Assembly (NCBI GenBank): GCA_002839825.1
Contig: PGYU01000005.1
Coordinates: 124,001-188,000 of the forward strand
Direction: 5' to 3'
Source: Ignavibacteriae bacterium HGW-Ignavibacteriae-1
GTDB taxonomy: Bacteria > Bacteroidota > Ignavibacteria > Kapaibacteriales > UBA2268
DNA length: 64,000 nt
Shown: positions 54,316-63,018 of the stretch, in pieces
Position numbering within the stretch: the first letter of the stretch is position 1
How the letters are laid out: every line of letters starts with the position of its first letter
Position numbers and translations under genes: made by a program
Notes under the pieces: model-generated
Seen by the model: only the letters and a program-made list of their open reading frames with translations
Told to the model about the DNA's origin: nothing
The model's database searches: none

Positions 54316-55152
54316 TTATTCATTTGATGATAATTTCTTGATTTTATTAAATTTATCTACAAATTCACCGGCTTCGCGTTTGCTCAAACCATACTTGATA
54401 CACTGCTCTACATCAAGCTCGGTCGGAGGTAGCAAATCTGCTAAAATTGACAATTCGCCTTGAGTAAGCATTATCGAATTCAGCATATAATGTTCGTAAG
54501 CCTCCCACGCAAGAGGTACAATTGCCTTCACGAGCTCTGCCATAGCTTCGGCATAGACTCTGATTTCGTATTGAGCATGAGTGTCCAAACGCAATTTCAG
54601 GAAGTGGAAAAGATTGTGCAAATCAATTTTCCAATACCATTCCGTATAGTTCGCGACAGGAAGTACCATGCGGGATAGCTCTCGCGTTAGCCCTTTTTCG
54701 AGAAGCGATTGATACAATTCAAAAGACGCCTCATAGTGAGCTTGTGTAGAATCCAATATTTCAGCTGTATGCTCTGATGGAAGCGTTTCATCTGCACGAC
54801 CCTGCTTATTGATAACGCTTTGGGTGCGGATTTGCTCCGATGAGGGCAAATAAAATTCGTCCTTCATCTCGGAATATCTGCCGCTATACTCGTTCACGTT
54901 AGCTGTGCGATGTCGTATCCATTGTCGAGCAACGAAAATCGGCAGCTTGACGTGGAACTTAAACTCAACCATTTCGAATGGGGTAGTGTGTTTGTGACGC
55001 ATCAAATACCGTATCAAACCGCGGTCCTCATGCACAGTCTTAGTGCCTTTGCCATAGGACACACGAGCCGCTTGGACGATAGACGAATCATCGCCCATCA
55101 CGTCCACCAATCTCACAAAGCCCTTATCGAGGCATTTTATTTCATTTTCCAC
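54316..55152 (-). CDS. thyX: FAD-dependent thymidylate synthase ThyX
   Basis: About 278 residues. The ThyX motif RHRTANVNEYSGRYS (RHRx7S) is at about residue 80, with ARQWIRHR before it and the FAD/dUMP-binding FHFLKLRLDTHAQYEIR segment after. It makes dTMP from dUMP with methylene-tetrahydrofolate and reduced FAD. There is no ATG at the 5' end: an in-frame stop precedes TTG at 55164; GTG at 55152 has GGAT six nt upstream and is preferred. Confidence 0.95.
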   Translation of the reverse strand: MENEIKCLDKGFVRLVDVMGDDSSIVQAARVSYGKGTKTVHEDRGLIRYLMRHKHTTPFEMVEFKFHVKLPIFVARQWIRHRTANVNEYSGRYSEMKDEFYLPSSEQIRTQSVINKQGRADETLPSEHTAEILDSTQAHYEASFELYQSLLEKGLTRELSRMVLPVANYTEWYWKIDLHNLFHFLKLRLDTHAQYEIRVYAEAMAELVKAIVPLAWEAYEHYMLNSIMLTQGELSILADLLPPTELDVEQCIKYGLSKREAGEFVDKFNKIKKLSSNE

Positions 55153-55537
55153 TTTGTCATCCAATCAAGATTTCTACATCAAAATATACTTTTACAAGAT
55201 AACAAACATAAGTATTTATTTCCGATTATGAAAAAATTGGGGAGAAAATATGAATTTGAAATGTACATGTCCCGCATGTCACGTCAGTTTTTATAATTTA
55301 CAGATAGGGCTGAACTAAATTATAGTCGTAAGTTGTAATAATTGACGATACACTAACTATGGAACAACTGACGGAACACTAAAATTTTTTGTTCCTTTTT
55401 TTGATTTCAAGTGTCATTACTAAAAGGGAGAGTATATTCTTTGGGAAAGTTTTTGTATATTTGCCCGTCTGGTCAGGTGTTACACCTGACAGAATTAGAA
55501 AATTGAAAGTTTTTATTAAATTGGATGGAGTCTTAAC
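55153..55537. other. Intergenic stretch with dispersed repeats
   Basis: About 370 bp. It holds a repeat copy (55345-55376: GACGATACACTAACTATGG then ACAACTGACGG) shared with 35502-35538, a possible -7 box TATATTTG (55456-55463, no good -33), and the leader palindrome at 55472-55490. No gene seen. Confidence 0.55.
55472..55490. promoter_or_regulatory. 19-bp palindrome in the lipoprotein leader
   Basis: GTCAGGTGT-T-ACACCTGAC, 48-66 bp before the ATG at 55538; the same palindrome is at the same distance before the paralogous pseudogene (36190-36210). Candidate operator, or a mobile REP-type palindrome caught in the duplicated unit. Confidence 0.5.
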
Positions 55538-56149
55538 ATGAAAAAATTAATAATAACAATACTTTTGTCGAGTATGATAGCTCTTAGTGCTTGTGGTGGC
55601 GAGGAGGATGACGAAAATTCTCTTACATCGCCGTCAACAAGCGGAAAAGGCACACTTTCATTCCTCCTAAATGGTGAAGTATGGCGACCTAAAACAGAGT
55701 TATCATTTCCATTTAGCTCGTCTCATGGTATGCAGATAGCTGCAAATAAAAATGACACCAACAGCCATAATAGGGTAAATGAATTAATTTTCATAGATAT
55801 AGGTGCTAATAACTGGGATAAAAAACATTTCATTAATTTTAAAATTGATAGTGTAATGCACGAGGGACAATATAAAATTAAAGAGGCAGAGTTTATTTCA
55901 CCAAACAATAACCGATATAATATAATTGATGAAGATTTGAATTCTAATTTTGTTATTTTATCAAAAATTCACCGTGATTACAAGCCTGCATATGTTGATG
56001 ATAGAAATGTTTTAACTTGGGGACATTATACAATGGATTCGTTTGTAAGTGGAACATTTGAAATGACTTTGAAGAACAAAAACGGAGATTCAGTTGTTAT
56101 CACTAATGGTAGGTTCGATTTGAAGAATCAAGGATATAGTAATTATTAG
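55538..56149 (+). CDS. Lipoprotein of a three-member local family (copy A)
   Basis: A 203-residue lipoprotein. Signal MKKLIITILLSSMIALSAC has a lipobox (SAC). The mature part begins with an acidic EEDDENSLTSPSTSGKGT linker, then NGEVWRP and a beta-rich body ending FVSGTFEMTLKNKNGDSVVI and GRFDLKNQGYSNY. Resembles DUF6252-like Bacteroidota lipoproteins in outline, not firmly assigned. Ribosome-binding site GGAGTCTTAAC is identical to that of copy B, 16 bp downstream. Confidence 0.78.
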   Translation: MKKLIITILLSSMIALSACGGEEDDENSLTSPSTSGKGTLSFLLNGEVWRPKTELSFPFSSSHGMQIAANKNDTNSHNRVNELIFIDIGANNWDKKHFINFKIDSVMHEGQYKIKEAEFISPNNNRYNIIDEDLNSNFVILSKIHRDYKPAYVDDRNVLTWGHYTMDSFVSGTFEMTLKNKNGDSVVITNGRFDLKNQGYSNY

Positions 56150-56164
56150 AATAGGAGTCTTAAC

Positions 56165-56776
56165 ATGAAAAAACTCATAATAGCAATACTTTTGTCGAGT
56201 ATGATAGCTCTTAGTGCTTGTGGTGGCGAGGAGGATGAAGAAAATTCTCTTACATCGCCATCAACAAGTGGGAAAGGCACAATTTCATTACTTCTAAATG
56301 GTGATGTATGGAGACCTGAAACAGAGTTTAATTTTCCTCATACGCTGTTATCTCACGGAATGCGAATTGAACCTCAAAACGTTGATAGTTCTGGTAATAA
56401 GACCAATGATTTAGTTAAAATTACTATTGGAGCTAATCGAAAAAAGGGCAATGAAGACTTAGAATTTTTTGTTGAAGATGTATTCGAAAGCGGAGTTTAT
56501 CAGATTAAAAAAGCAAGATTTTGGTTAAATAAGGAAACTTTTTTGATTGATACACTTATGTATGAAAGAAATTATATTGAAATTACAAATATAAGTAAAG
56601 ATTATAGTGATGCTTATTATGATACTTTGTCTAACAAAATCATAAACGGTAGATATAGCAAAAATACAATTGTTAGTGGTAAATTTGAAATTCATTTAGT
56701 TTCAAACTCAGGTCAAAAAATTCAAATTACTCAAGGTAGATTTGATTTGAAGAATCAAGGTTATTCAGATTACTAA
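56165..56776 (+). CDS. Lipoprotein of a three-member local family (copy B)
   Basis: A 203-residue lipoprotein in tandem with copy A (gap 15 bp). The first ~58 residues, including the signal MKKLIIAILLSSMIALSAC and the SLTSPSTSGKGTIS linker, are almost identical to copy A, while the middle is strongly diverged and the C-terminus FDLKNQGYSDY is again conserved. Such conserved ends with a variable core suggest gene conversion or diversification of a surface-exposed domain. Confidence 0.78.
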   Translation: MKKLIIAILLSSMIALSACGGEEDEENSLTSPSTSGKGTISLLLNGDVWRPETEFNFPHTLLSHGMRIEPQNVDSSGNKTNDLVKITIGANRKKGNEDLEFFVEDVFESGVYQIKKARFWLNKETFLIDTLMYERNYIEITNISKDYSDAYYDTLSNKIINGRYSKNTIVSGKFEIHLVSNSGQKIQITQGRFDLKNQGYSDY

Positions 56777-56808
56777 AATCCCGTCCCGTCAGTTGTTTAC
56801 TAAGACGA
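56777..56808. repeat. Dispersed repeat fragment
   Basis: Reverse complement reads GTCGTCTTAGTAAACAACTG then ACGGGAC, matching the GTCTTTGTAAACAACTGACAGGAC segment at 8244-8267. It abuts the stop of lipoprotein copy B. Confidence 0.5.
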
Positions 56809-56810
56809 CC

Positions 56811-57440
56811 CTATAACGGTATCGGCAACACTACAAATATCAGAACGTCCCAAACGGCATGTGAGATGATTCCCGGGACTACATTTCGATATTTGGCGTA
56901 CATCAAACTCCAATGTATGCCCAATACCAAAGCCGCCAATAGCAACATGGGATTGAGCGCCCAAATATGCACCATCGAATAAAGCAAAATTGCGATTATC
57001 GTTCCGCGCTTGACGCCAATTTTTTGGATTAGTCGCTCTTGGATGAATCCGCGCCAGAAAATCTCCTCTGCCGGTGCAATCAAAAATAACAGCAATGTTG
57101 CGATGAGCAGCGGGTCTGCTTGTGTCCGCGTTTGGTAAATTGCTTGAATTTGGGGTATTGTCCAATCAAAAAATTGCACAAACAACCACACTCCAAACCT
57201 CGAAAGCAGATATAGCAATACCGCATGGGCTAATCCAATCCACACATATTTCCACTCAAATTTGAACAGTTCTTTCAATCTGTGCTTCTCGTTGAAGAGT
57301 GCAAAAATTGCCAATCCGGTAGCAGCCGGTGTCATCACATACCAAAAGTAGTTGTGATGTATGAGATGGGTTAGCTCAGTAAATCCCGCAAACATCAAAA
57401 ACCAAAGTATAAATGCGGCTACGATTCCGACTATTAGCAT
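56811..57440 (-). CDS. CPBP-family intramembrane metalloprotease
   Basis: A 209-residue protein with about seven membrane segments. CPBP motifs are APAEEIFWRGFIQERL (motif 1 EExxxR, about residue 120), MVHIWALNPMLLL (HxxN-like) and ISHAVWDVLIF near the C-terminus. Distantly related to the protease at 40332. Role unknown. It is monocistronic between the pyrophosphatase terminator and the lipoprotein pair. Confidence 0.85.
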   Translation of the reverse strand: MLIVGIVAAFILWFLMFAGFTELTHLIHHNYFWYVMTPAATGLAIFALFNEKHRLKELFKFEWKYVWIGLAHAVLLYLLSRFGVWLFVQFFDWTIPQIQAIYQTRTQADPLLIATLLLFLIAPAEEIFWRGFIQERLIQKIGVKRGTIIAILLYSMVHIWALNPMLLLAALVLGIHWSLMYAKYRNVVPGIISHAVWDVLIFVVLPIPL

Positions 57441-57500
57441 ATAAGCGTCAAATTATGTTGAACAAACAAAATTTAACGCTTAATGCGGCAAGTTTATTTT

Positions 57501-57536
57501 AAAAAAAAATCCCTTCACATAAATGCAAAGGGATTT
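57501..57536 (-). terminator. Intrinsic terminator of hppA
   Basis: AAATCCCTT/AAGGGATTT stem (57507-57536) with a T9 run on the minus strand, 20 bp past the hppA stop. Confidence 0.88.
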
Positions 57537-57555
57537 GTAGTATATCAATTGTGTG

Positions 57556-59745
57556 TTAAATCACTGTAGCCAAAACAAGTGCAACAATTGAAATCAACTT
57601 TATTAATATATTAATCGAAGGTCCTGAAGTGTCTTTGAATGGGTCGCCGACAGTATCACCGGTGACTGCTGCTTTGTGAGCTTCCGAGCCTTTGTAATAC
57701 ATCACGCCATCAATATTGACGCCTTCTTCAAACATTTTCTTAGCATTATCCCATGCACCACCGGCATTAGATTGGAAAATCGCCATCAACACGCCCACAA
57801 CCGTTACACCTGCCAACATTCCACCTAAGGTTTCGGCACCAAATGAGAATCCGACAACTATCGGAGCAGCAACAGCAAGTAAGCCCGGCAACATCATTTC
57901 CTTGATTGAAGCTTTGGTAGAAATTTCAACACATTTTGCGTATTCAGCTTTGCCTTCGGCTTCGTTGTAAATACGTTTGTCGTCATTAGACCAAGTTTCG
58001 AATTCGTGACCATCATTTTTGCGAAGTACAGTAAGTGCAGCTTTTAGTTGAGGAATTTCAAGGAATTGGCGTCTAACTTCTTGAATCATTGATTTGGCTG
58101 CTCTACCTACAGCACCCATAGCGAGTGCCGAGAATACGAACGGCAACAAGCCACCCAAAAATAACCCGACTATGACATTTGCTTTTGAAATATCAATAGT
58201 TTTGATTCCTGCGGCAGTCATATATGCACCAAAAAGCGCTAAAGCTGTAAGTGCAGCCGAACCGATTGCGAAACCTTTACCAATAGCGGCTGTAGAATTT
58301 CCTACTGCGTCTAATTTATCTGTACGTTGTCTGACTTCTTTTGGCAATTCAGCCATTTCAGCAATACCGCCGGCATTGTCAGAAATTGGTCCATAAGCAT
58401 CAACAGCTAATTGGATACCCGTAGTCGCAAGCATACCGACAGCGGCAATTGCTATACCATATAAATTTGCAAAATGGAAAGAAACGAGAATTGCAATTGA
58501 AATCAATATAATCGGACCGGCAGTAGAAATCATACCTGTTCCAAGTCCGGCAATAATATTAGTAGCCGAGCCTGTGAGCGATTGTTCCGCAATTTTACGA
58601 ACGGGAGGTTTGCCTAATCCTGTGTAATATTCTGTAATTAAACCAATTCCAACACCTGCAATTAGACCAACAATTGTTGATAAAAATATGCCGAGCGAAG
58701 TAATTGTTAATGTAGTTCCATAAAGTGGGTCATTGAATACCCAAGTAGAGGGCAATACCCAAGATATAATTCCATAGGAAGCGATAATCATAAGAATTGA
58801 AGCAATGAAAGTACCTTGGTTTAGAGCTTTTTGTGGGTCGCCGCCTTCCTTAACATTCACGAAAAATGTACCGAAAATAGAGACGATAATTCCCGCAGAG
58901 GCTAAAAGTAGAGGCAAAACGATTGCACTTAATCCGCCAAAAGGTGTACCTTGGAATTCCGGCAAAGCGTAGAATGCAACACCGAGAACCATAGTCGCCA
59001 AAATTGAACCAACGTATGATTCGAACAAGTCAGCGCCCATGCCAGCAACGTCGCCAACGTTATCGCCGACGTTATCAGCTATAGTAGCGGGATTGAGTGG
59101 ATGGTCTTCTGGGATTCCGGCTTCAACTTTTCCAACTAAGTCAGCACCAACGTCCGCAGCTTTGGTGTAAATACCGCCGCCGACTCTTGCAAACAACGCA
59201 ATTGAAGATGCACCAAAAGAAAATCCTGTTAAAATTGCAATAATTTGATTGACATTATGAACATCATCAATACCCATAATCGAGGAATAAACCAGGAATA
59301 AAACGCTTAAACCCAATATTCCAAGTCCTACAACGCCCATTCCCATGACTGAGCCGCCGGTGAAAGCAACTTTCAAAGCTTTATTCAAGCTGGTTCTTGC
59401 AGCGTTGGTTGTTCTGACGTTCGCTTTAGTAGCGACATTCATTCCGATATTTCCGGCTAAAGCGGAGCAAAGTGCACCGACGATAAAGGAAAGTGCAATG
59501 AGAGGCGATGAATCAGGAACATTTGCTCCTTGTATAGCTAATAATATAGCCGCAGCAATAACGAAGAAGAATAACACCTTATATTCTGCTTTTAAAAACG
59601 CTTTTGCACCGTCGGATATGAACAAGGCAATATTTTGCATCTTCTCATTTCCGGGGTCTTGTTTTGTTACCCATTGGGCTTTAATGTAGGTGAAAATCAG
59701 GGCTATCAAACCCGTGGCAGGTACTAAGTACAGCAATTCAATCAT
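57556..59745 (-). CDS. hppA: Membrane-bound K+-dependent pyrophosphatase
   Basis: A 729-residue, ~16-helix proton- or sodium-pumping pyrophosphatase. The catalytic loop [20 protein letters not shown] with [27 protein letters not shown] (about residues 186-240) is intact, and a second DNAGGIAEM loop lies near residue 460. The marker position in [18 protein letters not shown] is Ala rather than Lys, which is the K+-dependent class; that class includes both H+- and Na+-pumps. Hydrolysis of PPi charges the membrane. Monocistronic, followed by a terminator. Confidence 0.95.
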   Translation of the reverse strand: MIELLYLVPATGLIALIFTYIKAQWVTKQDPGNEKMQNIALFISDGAKAFLKAEYKVLFFFVIAAAILLAIQGANVPDSSPLIALSFIVGALCSALAGNIGMNVATKANVRTTNAARTSLNKALKVAFTGGSVMGMGVVGLGILGLSVLFLVYSSIMGIDDVHNVNQIIAILTGFSFGASSIALFARVGGGIYTKAADVGADLVGKVEAGIPEDHPLNPATIADNVGDNVGDVAGMGADLFESYVGSILATMVLGVAFYALPEFQGTPFGGLSAIVLPLLLASAGIIVSIFGTFFVNVKEGGDPQKALNQGTFIASILMIIASYGIISWVLPSTWVFNDPLYGTTLTITSLGIFLSTIVGLIAGVGIGLITEYYTGLGKPPVRKIAEQSLTGSATNIIAGLGTGMISTAGPIILISIAILVSFHFANLYGIAIAAVGMLATTGIQLAVDAYGPISDNAGGIAEMAELPKEVRQRTDKLDAVGNSTAAIGKGFAIGSAALTALALFGAYMTAAGIKTIDISKANVIVGLFLGGLLPFVFSALAMGAVGRAAKSMIQEVRRQFLEIPQLKAALTVLRKNDGHEFETWSNDDKRIYNEAEGKAEYAKCVEISTKASIKEMMLPGLLAVAAPIVVGFSFGAETLGGMLAGVTVVGVLMAIFQSNAGGAWDNAKKMFEEGVNIDGVMYYKGSEAHKAAVTGDTVGDPFKDTSGPSINILIKLISIVALVLATVI

Positions 59746-59913
59746 ATTGTTATTAAATTTGTATTATGGAACATATTTGTAAATTTACTTGCATATTTAT
59801 ATAAATTCAAAAACTCAATTAAATAAAAATCAAACATTTAACTTGTCAATTGACTATAAACCTATAATTTAGAAAAATATTGTTTAGTGTGGATAATAAT
59901 TTTCTATGTTTAA

Positions 59914-60498
59914 TCAAATTCTCAAACTAAGTGCTGCTCTAAGTTGTTTCAAAGCGTCTGCACGGTGGCTGAGTTTATTCTTAGAAATGCTATCCATTTC
60001 CGCAAAAGTAATGTCGAAATTATCGGGGATAAAAATCGGGTCGTAGCCAAATCCCATGCTCCCACGCTCTTCATTAATGATTTGTCCTTCGACTTTGCCG
60101 TTCGCAAAAATTGTTTGAGTGCCGTCGAAATAACAAATCACACATCTAAACCGAGCTGTGACAAGCTCTGAAAAATTTAATTCTGAGCGTAATTTCTCCC
60201 GATTTGCTTTATCGTCGCCGTCAATTCCGGCATATCGAGCGGAATTGATTCCGGGCAAACCGTCCAATTGGTCAACTTCCAATCCGGAATCATCTGCAAT
60301 TACCGGAATTCGGGCAGCTTCATAAAAGGCTCGAGCTTTGATTTCTGCGTTTTGTTCAAAGCTTGTTCCGTTTTCATCAGGGTTAATATTTATTCCCAAA
60401 CTCATTGGAGTTACGATTTCCAATCCGTCAATATCAGATAAAATGGCTCTAATTTCTTCGATTTTATGCTGATTATTTGTTGCTGCTAATAGTGTCAT
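59914..60498 (-). CDS. rdgB: XTP/dITP diphosphatase RdgB/HAM1
   Basis: A 194-residue Ham1-family nucleoside triphosphate pyrophosphatase. TLLAATNNQHKIEEIRAIL begins the fold, IPVIADDSGLEVDQLDGLPGINSARYAG holds the substrate pocket, and GSMGFGYDPIFIPDN then LSHRADALKQL complete it. It removes ITP/XTP from nucleotide pools. Its ATG overlaps the MeaB stop by 4 bp (ATGA); third gene of the sugar dehydrogenase operon. Confidence 0.96.
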   Translation of the reverse strand: MTLLAATNNQHKIEEIRAILSDIDGLEIVTPMSLGININPDENGTSFEQNAEIKARAFYEAARIPVIADDSGLEVDQLDGLPGINSARYAGIDGDDKANREKLRSELNFSELVTARFRCVICYFDGTQTIFANGKVEGQIINEERGSMGFGYDPIFIPDNFDITFAEMDSISKNKLSHRADALKQLRAALSLRI

Positions 60499-61592
60499 AA
60501 ATGATAGTTATTTAATAATTCGCGAACTGCTTGAGTAGGAGTGATAATGCCATCTAAGACGTTCTTTTCAATTTCGGGGCGCAAATTTGTGATGATTTTG
60601 TTATTATAAAATTGATTTTTAATTTCTTCTTCAATCATTGCATAAATCCAATCTATAACTTGCTTTTTCCGTCTCGAATCGAAAACACCCGAAGATTTGA
60701 CATTGATTAGGAACTCGTTAATGGCAGTCCAAACTTCGGAAACACCTGTTTTGTTCAATGCCGAACATGTGAAAACTTTGGGTATCCATCCTTCGGTTGC
60801 GGGAGTTAATAGTTGTGTAGCGTTTTGGTAGGCACTTTGAGTCAATTGGGCGCGCTCAAGATATTTTCCTTCGGCTTTGTTAATCACCAAAATATCGGCT
60901 AATTCTACAACGCCCTTTTTAATTCCTTGCAATTCATCGCCCGAGCCCGGCAAAAGTAAAAGTAAAAAGCAATCCACCATAGAACGAACGGTGATTTCGC
61001 TTTGCCCGACTCCAATAGTTTCGATTAAAATAACATCGAATCCTGCGGCTTCACAAGCTATGATTGATTCTTTTGTTTTGCGAGCAACTCCACCGAGCGT
61101 ACCACCGGAAGGCGAAGGGCGGATAAATGCGTTTTCCTGGTTGCTTAGTTCCTCCATACGCGTTTTGTCGCCCAAAATAGCACCTTTAGAAATAGTACTG
61201 CTGGGGTCAATTGCCAAAACTGCCACTTTAGAACCGTTACGACAGAGATAAGTTCCCAATGCTTCGATAAATGTGCTTTTTCCGGCTCCGGGCGGTCCGG
61301 TAATACCGATTCGGACTGATTTCCCTGAATGAGGGAGAAGCTGCTTCAATAATAATTGTGCTTTGTCAATATGTGCTTGAAGATTGCTTTCAATCAAAGT
61401 GATAGATTTGGACAATAATACTCTATCGCCACTAATCACACCTTGTGCTAAAGTGTCAATATCAATATCTTGTTTGCCGAGTCTTTTGTTTTTTTGAGGC
61501 GAACTCTCAAGTGTAATTCCCGGCATGACAGAGGTTGTGAATTCGTCACCACTGTCATCAGGGACCCATTCGGGCTTTACTTTCTTTTTCAT
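60495..61592 (-). CDS. meaB: MeaB/ArgK-type G3E GTPase (methylmalonyl-CoA mutase chaperone)
   Basis: A 365-residue GTPase from the ATG at 61592 (the codon at 61595 is TTG). The P-loop is IGITGPPGAGKSTFIEALG (about residues 97-115); the GTPase core includes AVLAIDPSSTISKGAILGDKTRM, LIETIGVGQSE (switch) and ILVINKAEG (NKAD-like). The C-terminal dimerisation helix follows. It loads and protects B12-dependent mutases, but no mutase gene is nearby. It overlaps the sugar dehydrogenase stop by 1 nt and RdgB by 4. Confidence 0.93.
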   Translation of the reverse strand: MKKKVKPEWVPDDSGDEFTTSVMPGITLESSPQKNKRLGKQDIDIDTLAQGVISGDRVLLSKSITLIESNLQAHIDKAQLLLKQLLPHSGKSVRIGITGPPGAGKSTFIEALGTYLCRNGSKVAVLAIDPSSTISKGAILGDKTRMEELSNQENAFIRPSPSGGTLGGVARKTKESIIACEAAGFDVILIETIGVGQSEITVRSMVDCFLLLLLPGSGDELQGIKKGVVELADILVINKAEGKYLERAQLTQSAYQNATQLLTPATEGWIPKVFTCSALNKTGVSEVWTAINEFLINVKSSGVFDSRRKKQVIDWIYAMIEEEIKNQFYNNKIITNLRPEIEKNVLDGIITPTQAVRELLNNYHL

Positions 61593-62986
61593 CAATTCAA
61601 TATAAGTTTTTCGCTAATCAGTTTATTTCCGTATTTCAAAATTACGTAATAAATTCCTGAAACGAAATTTTCTTTATCGAGCACGACTGAATGCGAATGA
61701 TTCAAATCCAAATTAAGATTTGATGCTTTGTATCTTACATTGCCCAAGAAATCAACAATTTCAATTTCTGCATCAACAACCAAATCACTTGGGCTTATTC
61801 GCAATTCGTTAGAAGTTGGATTGGGAAAAATTCTCAACCATCTAATGCTACCTGAACTGTTTGGTTTAATTGATTGAACATTTGACACTAACTCAATAAT
61901 TCTGTCATCTTCGGCTTTGGGCGAGCCTCTGCCATCTCTGTTGCTTGTTGAAATGAAAATTCTGCCGTTGGGGGAGATGCAAATATCTCTCAATCTGCCA
62001 AATTGCCCGTCAATAACATTTTCTTCGCTTGTTACACTTTTTCCATCGGGAGATAATTTCAAAAGAACCAGTTTTTGTGCTTTAAGTGTTGTGAGCAATA
62101 AGGAATTTTTCCAATTAGGGAACAAATCGCCATTATAATAATCCAAACCTGCTGCTGCTACTGTAAATGTCGGATATAGTGACTTAATTGGTTCAACGAT
62201 ATTATTCGCTTCGCAAAATGCAATTTCTTGTGGTGTATCGCAATAGCCGTTTACAGTGGGCCATCCGTAGTTGCGACCTTTTTCTATGATATTTACTTCG
62301 TCATCAGTACTCGGACCGTGTTCGGAGGAATATAGTATTCCATTTACCATAACTAATCCTTGAGGGTTGCGATGCCCAAAACTCCAAACTAAACTTCCGG
62401 GAAATGGATTATCCGAAGGTACACTACCGTCAAGATTCATTCTCAGCACTTTGCCATTTATGCTTTCAGTATTTTGAGCCGATGAACTATTTCCGGCATC
62501 ACCAATTGTAGCAAATAATTTCAAATCCTCGTCTATCCAAAGTCTTGCACCGTCATGAATTCCTGCACCCGGAATATTTTCAAGTAAAGTAATCGGCGAT
62601 TCTAAAGCTGTACCGTTATAAGTTAGTCTGATAATTTTAATTCGTGTTGATGAATTTGCTCCATATGTATAAACCACATATACATAAGGCTCGGTAGCAA
62701 AGTTTGGGTGTAATACCATTCCCATTAATCCACGTTCACTGCCTTGCAAAACGTCATCAATATTATATAGAACTTGCAATGCACCTGATTCAGGATTAAC
62801 TCTGCTGATTCTGCCGTATCTTTCGGTCATCCAGATGTGATCATCCGGTCCCCATAGTATTTCCCAAGGAGTATTCAAATTCGTTGCCACATTTCTTGTA
62901 GTGAAAGTTTCCTGGGCATGGTTGGTTTCGCAAGCACAGAACCCCACAAGTAAACATGCAATCAAGAGCGATTTATAAGTTTTCAT
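61592..62986 (-). CDS. Secreted PQQ-type glucose/sorbosone dehydrogenase with T9SS domain
   Basis: A 464-residue protein. The N-terminal signal has a lipobox-like GFCAC, so it may be lipid-anchored, though the T9SS C-domain suggests surface release. The GSDH six-bladed propeller starts LNTPWEILWGPDDHIWMTERYGRISRV, with GLMGMVLHPNF, AGIHDGARLWIDEDLKLFATIGDAG, FGHRNPQGLVM and EHGPSTDDEVNIIEKGRNYGWP. The type A T9SS domain starts about residue 388 (IFPNPTSNELRIS). It would oxidise a sugar with PQQ. First gene of the MeaB/RdgB operon, 33 bp after the MFS transporter. Confidence 0.9.
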   Translation of the reverse strand: MKTYKSLLIACLLVGFCACETNHAQETFTTRNVATNLNTPWEILWGPDDHIWMTERYGRISRVNPESGALQVLYNIDDVLQGSERGLMGMVLHPNFATEPYVYVVYTYGANSSTRIKIIRLTYNGTALESPITLLENIPGAGIHDGARLWIDEDLKLFATIGDAGNSSSAQNTESINGKVLRMNLDGSVPSDNPFPGSLVWSFGHRNPQGLVMVNGILYSSEHGPSTDDEVNIIEKGRNYGWPTVNGYCDTPQEIAFCEANNIVEPIKSLYPTFTVAAAGLDYYNGDLFPNWKNSLLLTTLKAQKLVLLKLSPDGKSVTSEENVIDGQFGRLRDICISPNGRIFISTSNRDGRGSPKAEDDRIIELVSNVQSIKPNSSGSIRWLRIFPNPTSNELRISPSDLVVDAEIEIVDFLGNVRYKASNLNLDLNHSHSVVLDKENFVSGIYYVILKYGNKLISEKLILN

Positions 62987-63018
62987 AATTCAAATCTTTA
63001 TTTGTGAACTAAATAAAT

